DNA of 64,000 nucleotides from Paenibacillus eucommiae (GTDB taxonomy: Bacteria; Bacillota; Bacilli; Paenibacillales; NBRC-103111), in NCBI RefSeq assembly GCF_017874215.1, contig NZ_JAGGLB010000037.1, forward strand, positions 23,240 through 87,239. Reading direction: 5' to 3'. This document shows positions 32,982-41,615 of this stretch, one piece after another (within the stretch, counting starts at the first letter, position 1; each line of letters begins with the position of its first letter). The notes below the pieces were generated by a model. The model saw only the letters and a list, made by a program, of their open reading frames with translations, was not told the origin of the DNA and made no database searches. Made by a program: the position numbers and the translations under genes.

Positions 32982-35087
32982 TTATTCCACCCTGAATTTA
33001 GAAAGCGTCGTTTTGAGGGAATCGGACAGCTCTTCCAGCTTGTTCGATAGCTTCACCAAGCCCTCGCTAATGCTCAACTGCTCGGAGCTAAGCGAAGCAA
33101 CCTCTTCCGAGGTGGCCAAGGACTCTTCCGCTACTGCACTGACATTCGTCATTGCATCGGAGAGTACCATCTGGGACTGATCCAACGTGCTGATCGAGTC
33201 ACTGACTGCGCTAAGCTGCTCAATAAACCCGCCCATGTGACTGGCAACCTGTTGGAAAATAATATCCGCTTCTTTAACCGACAGGATCTGCTCCTGGAAG
33301 ATTGGAGTCGCGTTCGACAGCACCTTAACCGTCTGGTCGATTTCACCTTGAATCGTCTCGGTGATTTGTCCGACTACATCGATCGACTGACGAGACTGAT
33401 CCGCAAGCTTGCGGATTTCGTCCGCTACAACCATAAATCCTTTACCGGCAGCGCCTGCACGAGCGGCTTCAATCGTAGCATTAAGTGAAAGAATATTGGT
33501 CTGCTTCGTTAAGTTGTTGAGCACATCGAGAATCTTGCGGATGGATTTGGTGCTTTCCTTCAGGTTGTCCACCTTCTCAACCATCGAGCGCATCATATCT
33601 TCAGTCAGATTCGTCTTGTTGATCAGCTCAGACATATATTTGGTTCCCTGCTCACTGGAGCTCTGAACATCTGCAGCCGATGTGCCCATCTCGAGATTCG
33701 CTTCGATTACATGTTTCATTTGCATGCCGATGTGATGTGTCAACTCATTGCCTTTTTCCGACTCAGTTGCCAGGCCCGCTGCACCGCTTGAGATTTCGTC
33801 GGTCGCTATGGCAATTTCCCTGGCTGCAATTGCTGTTGTTTTCGACGAATTGGTCAGCTCGGCTGCCGTCTCCAACACCTGCTGAGCAGAGAGGCTTGTC
33901 TGTTGAACCAGCGTCGTAATTTGCTGCATCATCGTATCAAAGCTCTCGCCCAGCTGGCCAATTTCATCTTGTGATTTGTAACCGGCCCGGACCGTCAGAT
34001 TCCCTTTGGCACCCTGCTGCATCAAATTGCGAAGATTAACAAGCGGCTTCCCGATCATCCGGACCATCCACAAGCCAATCAGAACAGCAATGATTGCTGC
34101 AATTAAAGCTACAATTAATGTAAAATTGAATATTTGCTTGGCATCCTTCACAAGCGAGCTAACCGGCATATACCCGATCAAATTCCAGTTGGATACGGGT
34201 CCTTTATAATACACGACCAATTGATCCTGAGCATTTTCAAATGAGCCTGATTCTGCTCCAAGCTGCTCTGCGCTAAGCTGGATAGCCGCATCTTTCTCTA
34301 TATCGACGTTATCTTTCACTGCGATATTTTTATTCCCCGGACTGGTGATAATGATTTGGCTTTCATCACCAAGCTGTATTTGATCCATTTCCTTGTTCAG
34401 AATTTCACTGGAAATTTCAATCAGAAGCACGGTAGCTAAATCGCTGCTTCCACTGGTCGTGCTTTTGAGCAATCTCCCGATGGCAAATGCACTTTCTGAT
34501 TCGGAGTAGCCTTGCTCCTTGGAATCGAGCCAAACAGCTCCTCCATTTCTTTCAACAACGCTTTTAAACCAGGCTTCCTCTGACTTGTTCTTATCCGCTT
34601 GACTTGTTCCGCTGCCCGACATCGTAATTAATTCACCGCTCGTCTTATACAGCTGCACCGTTTTAATCGTGTTATTGCCAAACACAATAACATTGAGCTT
34701 ATCGTTCAATTTGCGCATTAATTCCAGGTATTCATAAGTTGCAGTATTCATTTTCGCTAATTGGCTTAAGGAGTCCTGCATATCTTTGTCGAGCAGCATT
34801 TGGAGGGTAGTATCCTCATAGGTTTTATAGATAAAATCCAATTTTTGACCAGCTTGCTTAATCGTTTGTTCGCTTGTGTCAGCTACTTTTTTCTGTATGA
34901 CGCTTTTCGAAACCTGATAGGAAAAAATGCCCATTACTAGCACGAAAGCCAAAATACTAATAAAAAAGATTAAAAACAACTTCATTCCAACAGACTTGAT
35001 CGGATTCGCAATGCGCACTTGTGTCATTCCCTTTAGGGCTTTGGAACTGAATGGCTTCGAATCCCTCGTTTTATTCGTGTCTCCCAT
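32982..35087 (-). CDS. Methyl-accepting chemotaxis protein
   Basis: Chemoreceptor of 701 residues. A cytoplasmic N-tail (about 30 residues) precedes the first membrane helix (near 33-55), an extracellular double-Cache-like sensor (60-310), the second membrane helix (about 318-340), a HAMP domain (340-395) and a signalling coiled coil (395-701) with the hairpin tip containing EIRKLADQSRQ. Works with CheA/CheW to control flagella; the ligand is unknown. GGAATAAAACGCC precedes the ATG. Terminator downstream. Single gene. Confidence 0.92.
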   Translation of the reverse strand: MGDTNKTRDSKPFSSKALKGMTQVRIANPIKSVGMKLFLIFFISILAFVLVMGIFSYQVSKSVIQKKVADTSEQTIKQAGQKLDFIYKTYEDTTLQMLLDKDMQDSLSQLAKMNTATYEYLELMRKLNDKLNVIVFGNNTIKTVQLYKTSGELITMSGSGTSQADKNKSEEAWFKSVVERNGGAVWLDSKEQGYSESESAFAIGRLLKSTTSGSSDLATVLLIEISSEILNKEMDQIQLGDESQIIITSPGNKNIAVKDNVDIEKDAAIQLSAEQLGAESGSFENAQDQLVVYYKGPVSNWNLIGYMPVSSLVKDAKQIFNFTLIVALIAAIIAVLIGLWMVRMIGKPLVNLRNLMQQGAKGNLTVRAGYKSQDEIGQLGESFDTMMQQITTLVQQTSLSAQQVLETAAELTNSSKTTAIAAREIAIATDEISSGAAGLATESEKGNELTHHIGMQMKHVIEANLEMGTSAADVQSSSEQGTKYMSELINKTNLTEDMMRSMVEKVDNLKESTKSIRKILDVLNNLTKQTNILSLNATIEAARAGAAGKGFMVVADEIRKLADQSRQSIDVVGQITETIQGEIDQTVKVLSNATPIFQEQILSVKEADIIFQQVASHMGGFIEQLSAVSDSISTLDQSQMVLSDAMTNVSAVAEESLATSEEVASLSSEQLSISEGLVKLSNKLEELSDSLKTTLSKFRVE

Positions 35088-35170
35088 TTGGCGTTTTATT
35101 CCTTTCTAGTTCTTTTCTCATACATTTCGACATATTCCTACAATATCCTCTATAATTCCTTCATATTTTT

Positions 35171-35651
35171 TCAGGAATTTGCATATTTACGCATCATATC
35201 CCATTTTTTCACGGGATTATCGACCTCAATATCCACAATTTGCAATGGATGACGGGCTGCATCAAGCTCTTGCGCTTTGACATCATAAATTTTGTGCACC
35301 TTTTGTCTGAATTTAGTTCCACCCGGGCCGAAAAACCCCATCTCTTGCCCTGGATTAAAGTAGTTCCTCTGCTCTATAACGGCAAGCTTTGCATCCGCCT
35401 CACAGAAAAAAAACGGTGTTTAGCGGCCGGTTTGCCGCCTTGTGGATCTCACCGCGCCAAACCTGGCTTAACACATAGTTCTCAGTATCCAGGAAAAAAG
35501 CATCAATATCCTGACGGTAGGCATTAACAATCGTCGCTAAGTAATGTATGCTTTTCTTCTCCTTTGGCGTATAAATCATACATCCAGCAACATGACTGCG
35601 AGCAGCCACCCCAGTTGGAATCACGGTCTGTGAAATGACCAGACAATACAC
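35171..35651 (-). pseudogene. Decayed U32 peptidase (YrrO-like) C-terminal remnant
   Basis: Reading on the minus strand, the pieces KSIHYLATIVNAYRQDIDAF then, after a stop and a lost middle part, VIEQRNYFNPGQEMGFFG and LDAARHPLQIVDIEVDNP up to WDMMRKYANS are the C-terminal half of a U32 collagenase-like peptidase of YrrO type. No start codon with a ribosome site fits the coding pieces. In Bacillus subtilis yrrN and yrrO follow yrrL (mltG), and that is the position here. The pieces are out of frame and interrupted, so the gene is dead. Confidence 0.75.
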
Positions 35652-35715
35652 AGCGGACCGAATAGAAGGGGGATGCTTATATTATAAATTCACCTCGTTT
35701 CAAAATTGTAGCTTT

Positions 35716-36240
35716 ATTCAATAAACCTGCTCCTTATAGAAAAAACCATAGGACAGCTCGCGTTTCGGGTCCTGAAGATGCTCAATCGCCTCCAACCATT
35801 CCTGCTGAAAAACATAGCCCTGCGGATCAGCTAAGAAGGCATCAATAGCCGCTCTGTAGCTGCGTACAACGGTTTCATTATACAAAGTAGACTAAGGGGA
35901 GCCCTTCAATTTTCAAGCAATCTATCCGCCCTTCTATGAGCTCTCGAAGGTTATCCAGCATGCATACATCCTCAGAGTTCATAATATACGTGCCTTTTCC
36001 ATCTTCATAAACAGGGTACAACTGATCCTGCCCTTCCTGCTCAATAAGAAAAAGCCCTCTTTGCATAGAGCGATCCTGGTCTGATGCTTCCTTGCCTTGA
36101 TGCTGCATATAAGCTTTGATAAGCTCTCGCTTGGAATGATAAATATTTGTGTTACCCCATTATGACCGCGTCAGCTCCAGCTTCAATCATCACTTTCATA
36201 TCTGCTGTCGAGCCGACGCTTACTAATCATTCAGGTTTTT
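35716..36240 (-). pseudogene. Decayed U32 peptidase (YrrN-like) remnant
   Basis: Minus-strand fragments in order: KPE then a stop then LVSVGSTADMKVMIEAGADA (the U32 N-terminus), the middle piece PVYEDGKGTYIMNSEDVCML with CLKIEG, and, in a different frame, NETVVRSYRAAIDAF to YGFFYKEQVY. The order and motifs are those of a YrrN-type U32 peptidase with a stop, a frame change and internal deletion. It follows mltG, as yrrN does in Bacillus once yrrM is discounted. Confidence 0.75.
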
Positions 36241-36299
36241 TCAACCGTTTGCCCTTCTTTTCATATTCATACTATTGTTTATCGGCTGCACGGCTTCAT

Positions 36300-37403
36300 T
36301 TACTTAGCGGTTTGCTCACTGATCGTTTTATTTTTTTTGTGCTCTTCAAATGTTTCGGCAAAAAGATGCCCCTGAGTGCCGTCTTTCTTGGTCAAATAAA
36401 AAAAGTATTTCGTCTCCTGCGGATACAAGGCCGCCTTAATAGAAGCTATGCTGGGACTAGCAATTGGCCCCGGAGGCAGTCCTAAATTTTTATAAGTATT
36501 ATAAGGGCTATCGACCAACAGATCCTTCTCATAGAGTCGTTCTTTGAATTTATCGAATAAATATTGCACAGTCGCATCAATTTGCAGCTTCATATTCGTA
36601 TTCAAGCGGTTATAAATAACACCAGCAACGAGTGGGCGTTCCTCATCCAGCACGACCTCTCTTTCAATCAGAGAAGCAATCGTTAACATTTGATGCCTAT
36701 TGAGATTTAGTGCCTTCATCCGGTCCTGCCAATCACTTGGCAGCGTATCCAGCTTCTTATCCAGCTCCTGCAGCGCTCTTTCAATAAAATCTTCTACAGT
36801 TGATCCTTTTTTAAATTCGTATGTTTCCGGAAATAAATAGCCTTCCAGACGATGCTTAAGCAGCTCGTTATCAGGCAGATCGGCAGCAGCAGCTGACTTA
36901 AACTGCTCCGGATTGTCCATCAATTGTAAAAATTCATCCGCTGACCATGGCGTCTGCTCGCCCAGCTTATCAGCAATCTGTTCAATCGTGTAGCCTTCCG
37001 GGATCGTTACGCGGAATACCTCTTCTTTGACAGTCTGTCCATTGTTCATCTGTTCGATCATTTGATCAAATGTCATACCAGGCTTCATGGCGTATTCTCC
37101 GGCCTGGAAGCGCGAGCCTTCTTTTTTCATCTTTAAATAAATAGTAAATATGGTTGAATCTTTAATCATGCCTTCATCCTTCAGCAGCTTGGCAATTTGT
37201 GCAGAGCCTGTGCCACTTGGAATTTTCACCCGAACTTCCTGATCGGAACTGGCTGTGGGCTGGAGCGCACTCGATATATAAAGCGCAGTGCCAATCCCTC
37301 CGCCGATTAGAATTAGCACGATCAAGCTGATCGTTATCCCAATGGCCTTACGCTTGCGTCTTCCAGACTTCTTCTGTTCATCATGATAGTTTTCCAAAAT
37401 CAT
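36300..37403 (-). CDS. mltG: Endolytic murein transglycosylase
   Basis: MltG/YceG family, 367 residues: cytoplasmic tail, one membrane helix near residues 23-45, a LysM-like region (VKIPSGTGSAQIAKLLKDEG) and the lytic domain with catalytic Glu in ASLIEREV and the end motif SPYNTYKNLGLPPGPIASPS. It cleaves glycan strands as they are made by the elongation machinery and so sets glycan length. GAAAGGAGAATG overlaps the start region. Downstream of ruvX and the DUF1292 genes, the conserved Bacillales order; the usual U32 peptidase genes behind it have decayed. Confidence 0.93.
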   Translation of the reverse strand: MILENYHDEQKKSGRRKRKAIGITISLIVLILIGGGIGTALYISSALQPTASSDQEVRVKIPSGTGSAQIAKLLKDEGMIKDSTIFTIYLKMKKEGSRFQAGEYAMKPGMTFDQMIEQMNNGQTVKEEVFRVTIPEGYTIEQIADKLGEQTPWSADEFLQLMDNPEQFKSAAAADLPDNELLKHRLEGYLFPETYEFKKGSTVEDFIERALQELDKKLDTLPSDWQDRMKALNLNRHQMLTIASLIEREVVLDEERPLVAGVIYNRLNTNMKLQIDATVQYLFDKFKERLYEKDLLVDSPYNTYKNLGLPPGPIASPSIASIKAALYPQETKYFFYLTKKDGTQGHLFAETFEEHKKNKTISEQTAK

Positions 37404-37457
37404 TCTCCTTTCTGAACATAAAAAAAGAGCGGATGTCTCCGCTCGGGTGTAAGCCTC

Positions 37458-37754
37458 TTACAAGTCTTCGTTCACCGGAAACGTCATCTCATCATAGAGC
37501 TCGGAAACGGTTTCCCATTCCTCATCGTCCTCAATGGTTTCCAGCTCGTACTGCTGAGGTGCGCTCTCCACAACCCGAAAAATGGCGACATCTTCTTCCT
37601 TTTTCGACTCTGACGCTTGCAGCACCGCATACGTATAATTGCCGTAAACAAATTCGGCTAACAGCCGATACACTGTGGATTCATTGTGCTCATCAAATAA
37701 AATGATATCATCCCCGTAAGCATTGCGCAATAAGCCTGCTAACTCCTGGCTCAT
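37458..37754 (-). CDS. DUF1292 protein, second copy
   Basis: 98-residue acidic protein of the DUF1292 family (DDIILFDEHNESTVYRLLAEF, then DVAIFRVVES and the YELETIEDDEEWETVSELYD ending). Starts at ATG 37754, overlapping the stop of the upstream DUF1292 gene by 4 bp (ATGA), so the two are translationally coupled. The longer frame from 37817 is not needed. Function unknown; probably a paralogue of YrzB. Confidence 0.85.
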   Translation of the reverse strand: MSQELAGLLRNAYGDDIILFDEHNESTVYRLLAEFVYGNYTYAVLQASESKKEEDVAIFRVVESAPQQYELETIEDDEEWETVSELYDEMTFPVNEDL

Positions 37755-38056
37755 GCTTGTTCTTCCTCTTCTTCCTCCGCCATGAGAGTATTGAAGGTTT
37801 CTTCTACTATAGCCCATTCCTCTTCATCGTCGATTGTGAACAGTTTGAGGTCATCGCCATTGTCATCCTCTTCATAACGGAATGCATAGACTTCATCGGT
37901 TTCCTCGTCGCCTTCCATCGGCACTACCATCATATACTTTTTGTCGGAACCGTCCACTTCAAACTTCATGATGACCTCGAACTCTTCTTCATTGCCCTCG
38001 TCATCCGGAATATAAATAATTTCCGGTTCTTCTTCATGCAATTCTTCTTTGGACAT
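37751..38056 (-). CDS. yrzB: DUF1292 protein (YrzB)
   Basis: 101-residue acidic DUF1292 protein (IIYIPDDEGNEEEFEVIMKF, YMMVVPMEGD, AFRYEEDDNG, EWAIVEETFNTLM), matching Bacillus subtilis YrzB, which lies between ruvX (yrrK) and mltG (yrrL). Soluble, function unknown. A poly-Glu tail precedes the stop. AAGGGGTGATTAAGCC precedes the ATG. Seven bp after ruvX. Confidence 0.9.
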   Translation of the reverse strand: MSKEELHEEEPEIIYIPDDEGNEEEFEVIMKFEVDGSDKKYMMVVPMEGDEETDEVYAFRYEEDDNGDDLKLFTIDDEEEWAIVEETFNTLMAEEEEEEQA

Positions 38057-38063
38057 GGCTTAA

Positions 38064-38480
38064 TCACCCCTTCTTATTAGCATCCATATAACCTTGCAGT
38101 ATCAGCGCCGCGGCCATCTTATCAATTACAGCCTTGCGCTTCTTGCGGCTAACATCCGCCTCTACCAAAAGCCGTGTGGCAGAAACCGTTGTAAGTCTTT
38201 CATCCCATAAATGTACGGGAACTTGTAACCTTTGTTGTAAATCCTCAGAAAAAGCTATACAGATTTCACCGCGGGCGCCAACCGTATTGTTCATATTTTT
38301 GGGAAGCCCGACGACAATTTCCGCTACCTCATACTGCTCGGCAATTTCCTTAATTCTAGCCGCATCTTTATCGGGGGTACGGCGCTGGATCGTTTCTAAA
38401 CCCTGCGCCGTCCATCCAAGTTCATCACTAAGCGCGACACCGATCGTTTTATCCCCATAATCAAGACCCATCCATCTCAT
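38064..38480 (-). CDS. ruvX: Holliday junction resolvase-like RuvX
   Basis: YqgF/RuvX family, 138 residues, RNase H-like fold. MRWMGLDYGDKTIGVALSDE holds the first catalytic Asp, VVGLPKNMNNTVG the middle Glu region and VHLWDERLTTVSA the Asp/Glu-Arg motif. Acts in pre-16S rRNA 5' end processing and is proposed to resolve recombination junctions. Part of the conserved alaS-ireB-ruvX-yrzB-mltG order. Confidence 0.93.
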   Translation of the reverse strand: MRWMGLDYGDKTIGVALSDELGWTAQGLETIQRRTPDKDAARIKEIAEQYEVAEIVVGLPKNMNNTVGARGEICIAFSEDLQQRLQVPVHLWDERLTTVSATRLLVEADVSRKKRKAVIDKMAAALILQGYMDANKKG

Positions 38481-38497
38481 GCTGCTTCTCTTTTCGT

Positions 38498-38758
38498 TTA
38501 TTTGTGCTGGGCCAGGTATGAGCGGACCAATTCCTCGATCAGCTCATCCCGCTCCCGCTTGCGTATCAGGCTTCTTGCATTATTATGTCTGGGGATATAA
38601 GCAGGATCGCCTGATAACAAATACCCGACAATTTGATTAATAGGATTGTATCCCTTTTCCTGTAAAGCATCGTAAACCGAAAGCAGAACTTCTTTAGGTG
38701 ATGTCTCGATTTCTTCCGCTTTAACGTTGAATTTCATCGTCTTATCCATGGAACTCAT
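38498..38758 (-). CDS. ireB: IreB-family regulatory phosphoprotein
   Basis: 86-residue DUF965 protein (YrzL). KTMKFNVKAEEIETSPKEVL and GYNPINQIVGYLLSGDPAYI followed by PRHNNARSLIRKRERDEL are the family's near-invariant core. In enterococci IreB is phosphorylated by the Ser/Thr kinase IreK and modulates cephalosporin resistance. ATG at 38758 has GGGGGTGCTTCAG before it. Located between alaS and ruvX as in other Firmicutes. Confidence 0.92.
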   Translation of the reverse strand: MSSMDKTMKFNVKAEEIETSPKEVLLSVYDALQEKGYNPINQIVGYLLSGDPAYIPRHNNARSLIRKRERDELIEELVRSYLAQHK

Positions 38759-38838
38759 CTGAAGCACCCCCACTTCCACTAGTGTATATTGTGATATATT
38801 CTCTATCAAATTAAAGATTCCTGTTTGTAGAGAAAAAA

Positions 38839-41466
38839 TTATGCATTCTGGTGGGAAACTACCTTCTCAACCGCAGCTAACGCCGACGCAAGCTCAGATG
38901 GATTTTTGCCGCCTGCTTGTGCCATATCAGGCCTTCCACCGCCACTGCCTCCTACGATAGCAGCTATTTCCTTAATAATTTTACCGGCATGAAAGCCTTT
39001 CGAAACGAGATCAGGCGTTACTGCTGCAACCAGATTCACTTTATCCTCAGCTGCAGAACCTAACACGATAATGGCCGAGCCCAGCTTGCCTTTCATCTCA
39101 TCCACAATATTTCTTAGTGAATCCATATCTCCGGCATTAACCTGAGCAGCGAGTACGGGAACCCCGGCAATAAGCTTCAGCTGATCAGTAAGCGAGCTGG
39201 CCTCGATACGGCCAAGCTTGCCGCGCAAGGACTCATTCTCACGAGCCAGGTCTTTCATCTGCTGCAAGCTGCTTTCCAAACGCTTAGGAACATCCTGCAC
39301 ATTCGATTTAAGCAGAACCGCAGCTTCTTTGAGCAGCTCTAATTGCTGATCCATATAAGCATAAGCACCACGCCCCGTTACCGCTTCTATACGACGGATT
39401 CCTGAGCCTATACCTGATTCGCTAACAATTTTGAACAAACCAATTTGTCCTGTATTGTTCACATGGCAGCCGCCGCAAAGCTCTAAGCTATAATCGCCGA
39501 CACGCACTACGCGTACGATTTCGCCATATTTTTCTCCAAATAGCGCCATTGCTCCCATCGCCTTGGCATCTGCTATCGATTTCAGATCAATATCCACATT
39601 TGTATTATACCACACTTGCTGATTAACAAGCTCTTCTATTGCTTGCAATTCTTCCCCGTTAATACTGCCGAAATGGGAGAAGTCAAACCGCAGCCGATCC
39701 GGCTCCACCAGAGAGCCAGCCTGATTGACATGCTCTCCTAACACTTGCTTGAGCGCTTTATGCAGCAGATGGGTGGCCGTATGGTTCTTGATCGTGTCAT
39801 CCCGGAAGCTCCGGCTGACACTAGCTTCTACTGCATCCCCCTGACGCAGAACGCCAGATTCAACAGTGACCGTGTGCACATGCTGGCCGTGAGGCGCTTT
39901 GCTTACAGCCTCTACCTTCAGCTCTGCCTGAGAACTGCGCATGCTGCCGAGATCACTTACTTGTCCCCCGCTCTCAGCATAGAAAGGCGTACGATCAAGT
40001 ACTACCTGGCAAACCTCACCTACGCCAACCATGTCTATAAACTGATTCTCATGGACGATGGCAATGACATTAGCAGGAACTACCAATTCATTATACCCAA
40101 CAAATTCACTTTTAGTCGTGAAATCAGCCAGCGGCCCGCCTTGAACATTCATGCTTTCCGATTCCTGACGAGCTCCTCTAGCCCTTACACGCTGCTCCTG
40201 CATCGCCGCATCGAATCCGGCCCGATTCACTGTCAAGCCCTTCTCACCGGCAAAATCCTCTGTCAAGTCAAACGGAAAACCGTAGGTATCATATAATTTA
40301 AAAGCATCCGGCCCGCTGATTTCGCTGCCTCCGGCCTGGAGAGTCTTCTCGGCCATATCAGATAAAATAGCCAGACCATCACTCAACGTTTCATGGAAAC
40401 GTTCCTCTTCTGTACGGATTACCTTCTCAATAAAGTCAGCTTTGTCTACAACCTCTGTATAATAGCTGCCCATAATTTCTCCAACAACAGGCGTCAATTG
40501 GTACAAGAACGGCTTATCCAGCCCAAGCACCTTACCATAGCGCACTGCACGGCGGAGCAATCGGCGGATTACATATCCACGTCCTTCATTGGAAGGCAGT
40601 ACCCCGTCTCCTACAGAGAAAGATACCGTCCTGACATGATCGGCAATAACCTTCAAAGCTACATCATGCTCTGCGTTAACATGGTACTTCACCCCTGCAA
40701 GCTCACAGGTTTTGGCAATAATCGGCTGGAACAAATCTGTATCAAAGTTAGAATCGACCTGCTGTAAAATGGAAGCAAAGCGTTCGAGACCTGCACCCGT
40801 ATCAATATTTTTATTAGGCAGCGGCGTATAGCTTCCATCCTTGTTGTGATTAAACTGCGAGAAAACGAGATTCCATACTTCCAGAAAACGCTCATTCTCA
40901 CCGCCCGGCCAGCACTCCGGATCTGCCAGATCCCCGTAAGCATCGCCACGGTCATAAAAAATTTCCGTACAAGGTCCACAAGGCCCTTCCCCGATATCCC
41001 AAAAATTCTCATCCAGCTTGTATATCCGTTCTGCCGGCAGACCAATTTTCAGATTCCACAGGTCATAAGCTTCTGTATCTTCCGGATAAACCGTAACCGA
41101 GAGCAATTCCGGGTTAAATCCGATCCATTTGGGGTCAGTCAGAAATTCCCAAGCCCAGACAATCGTCTCTTCCTTAAAATAATCTCCAATAGAAAAATTA
41201 CCGAGCATCTCAAAAAAAGTTTGATGGCGGCGGGTTTTCCCTACATTCTCAATATCGTTAGTGCGTATACATTTCTGGGCGTTAGCAATACGAGGATTCT
41301 CAGGTACCACACGACCGTCAAAATAAGCCTTCAGCGGGGCCATCCCGGCATTAATCCACAGCAGCGACGGATCGTTGTGTGGGACAAGCGGCGCACTGTA
41401 CTCGATGGTATGTCCTTTGCTTGCAAAAAAATCCAACCATTTTTTACGAATCTCACTTGCTTTCAT
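38839..41466 (-). CDS. alaS: Alanyl-tRNA synthetase
   Basis: Class II alanyl-tRNA synthetase, 875 residues. Class II motif region RIANAQKCIRTNDIENVGKT then HHQTFFEMLGNFSIGDYFKEE at the N-terminus; editing domain HTATHLLHKALKQVLGEHV with the HxxxH zinc site near 560 and CGGCHVNNTGQIG near 665; C-Ala coiled coil and glycine-rich DHHA1 end (VGGSGGGRPDMAQAGG). Preceded by a T-box motif and terminator, so it is regulated by uncharged tRNA-Ala. First gene of the alaS-ireB-ruvX-mltG cluster. Confidence 0.97.
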   Translation of the reverse strand: MKASEIRKKWLDFFASKGHTIEYSAPLVPHNDPSLLWINAGMAPLKAYFDGRVVPENPRIANAQKCIRTNDIENVGKTRRHQTFFEMLGNFSIGDYFKEETIVWAWEFLTDPKWIGFNPELLSVTVYPEDTEAYDLWNLKIGLPAERIYKLDENFWDIGEGPCGPCTEIFYDRGDAYGDLADPECWPGGENERFLEVWNLVFSQFNHNKDGSYTPLPNKNIDTGAGLERFASILQQVDSNFDTDLFQPIIAKTCELAGVKYHVNAEHDVALKVIADHVRTVSFSVGDGVLPSNEGRGYVIRRLLRRAVRYGKVLGLDKPFLYQLTPVVGEIMGSYYTEVVDKADFIEKVIRTEEERFHETLSDGLAILSDMAEKTLQAGGSEISGPDAFKLYDTYGFPFDLTEDFAGEKGLTVNRAGFDAAMQEQRVRARGARQESESMNVQGGPLADFTTKSEFVGYNELVVPANVIAIVHENQFIDMVGVGEVCQVVLDRTPFYAESGGQVSDLGSMRSSQAELKVEAVSKAPHGQHVHTVTVESGVLRQGDAVEASVSRSFRDDTIKNHTATHLLHKALKQVLGEHVNQAGSLVEPDRLRFDFSHFGSINGEELQAIEELVNQQVWYNTNVDIDLKSIADAKAMGAMALFGEKYGEIVRVVRVGDYSLELCGGCHVNNTGQIGLFKIVSESGIGSGIRRIEAVTGRGAYAYMDQQLELLKEAAVLLKSNVQDVPKRLESSLQQMKDLARENESLRGKLGRIEASSLTDQLKLIAGVPVLAAQVNAGDMDSLRNIVDEMKGKLGSAIIVLGSAAEDKVNLVAAVTPDLVSKGFHAGKIIKEIAAIVGGSGGGRPDMAQAGGKNPSELASALAAVEKVVSHQNA

Positions 41467-41501
41467 CCTGGTTCTGCCTCCATTTATGTGAAAAATAAAA
41501 A

Positions 41502-41547
41502 CGTCCCCTCAAAAAAACAGGGACGAATGATCGCGGTACCACCCTGG
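41502..41547 (-). promoter_or_regulatory. T-box antiterminator/terminator of alaS, very short leader
   Basis: Minus strand: T-box sequence AGGGTGGTACCGCG (41532-41545), its partner TCCCTG (41519-41524) for the antiterminator and the competing terminator CGTCCC...GGGACG with a TTTTTATTTTT tail (41491-41524). TGGT would pair with the ACCA end of uncharged tRNA-Ala. Unlike typical T-boxes, nothing resembling Stem I with a specifier loop precedes it: the promoter lies only about 20-30 bp upstream. Confidence 0.85.
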
Positions 41548-41571
41548 TTATCGCCTTAATAGTTAAGGAAA

Positions 41572-41600
41572 ATTATAGCGATACGCTTCCAAGCTGTCAA
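41572..41600 (-). promoter_or_regulatory. SigmaA promoter of alaS
   Basis: Perfect TTGACA (41595-41600) and perfect TATAAT (41572-41577) separated by 17 bp on the minus strand. The start point is predicted around 41565, about 100 bp before the alaS ATG. Entire promoter is between the AI-2E permease stop (41616) and the T-box. Confidence 0.9.
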
Positions 41601-41615
41601 CTATTTAGAAGAGAA

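Noticed and set aside
35240..35527. 95-codon plus-strand frame opposite the U32 remnant
   Set aside because: It is the shadow of a recognisable decayed minus-strand gene and has no family match.
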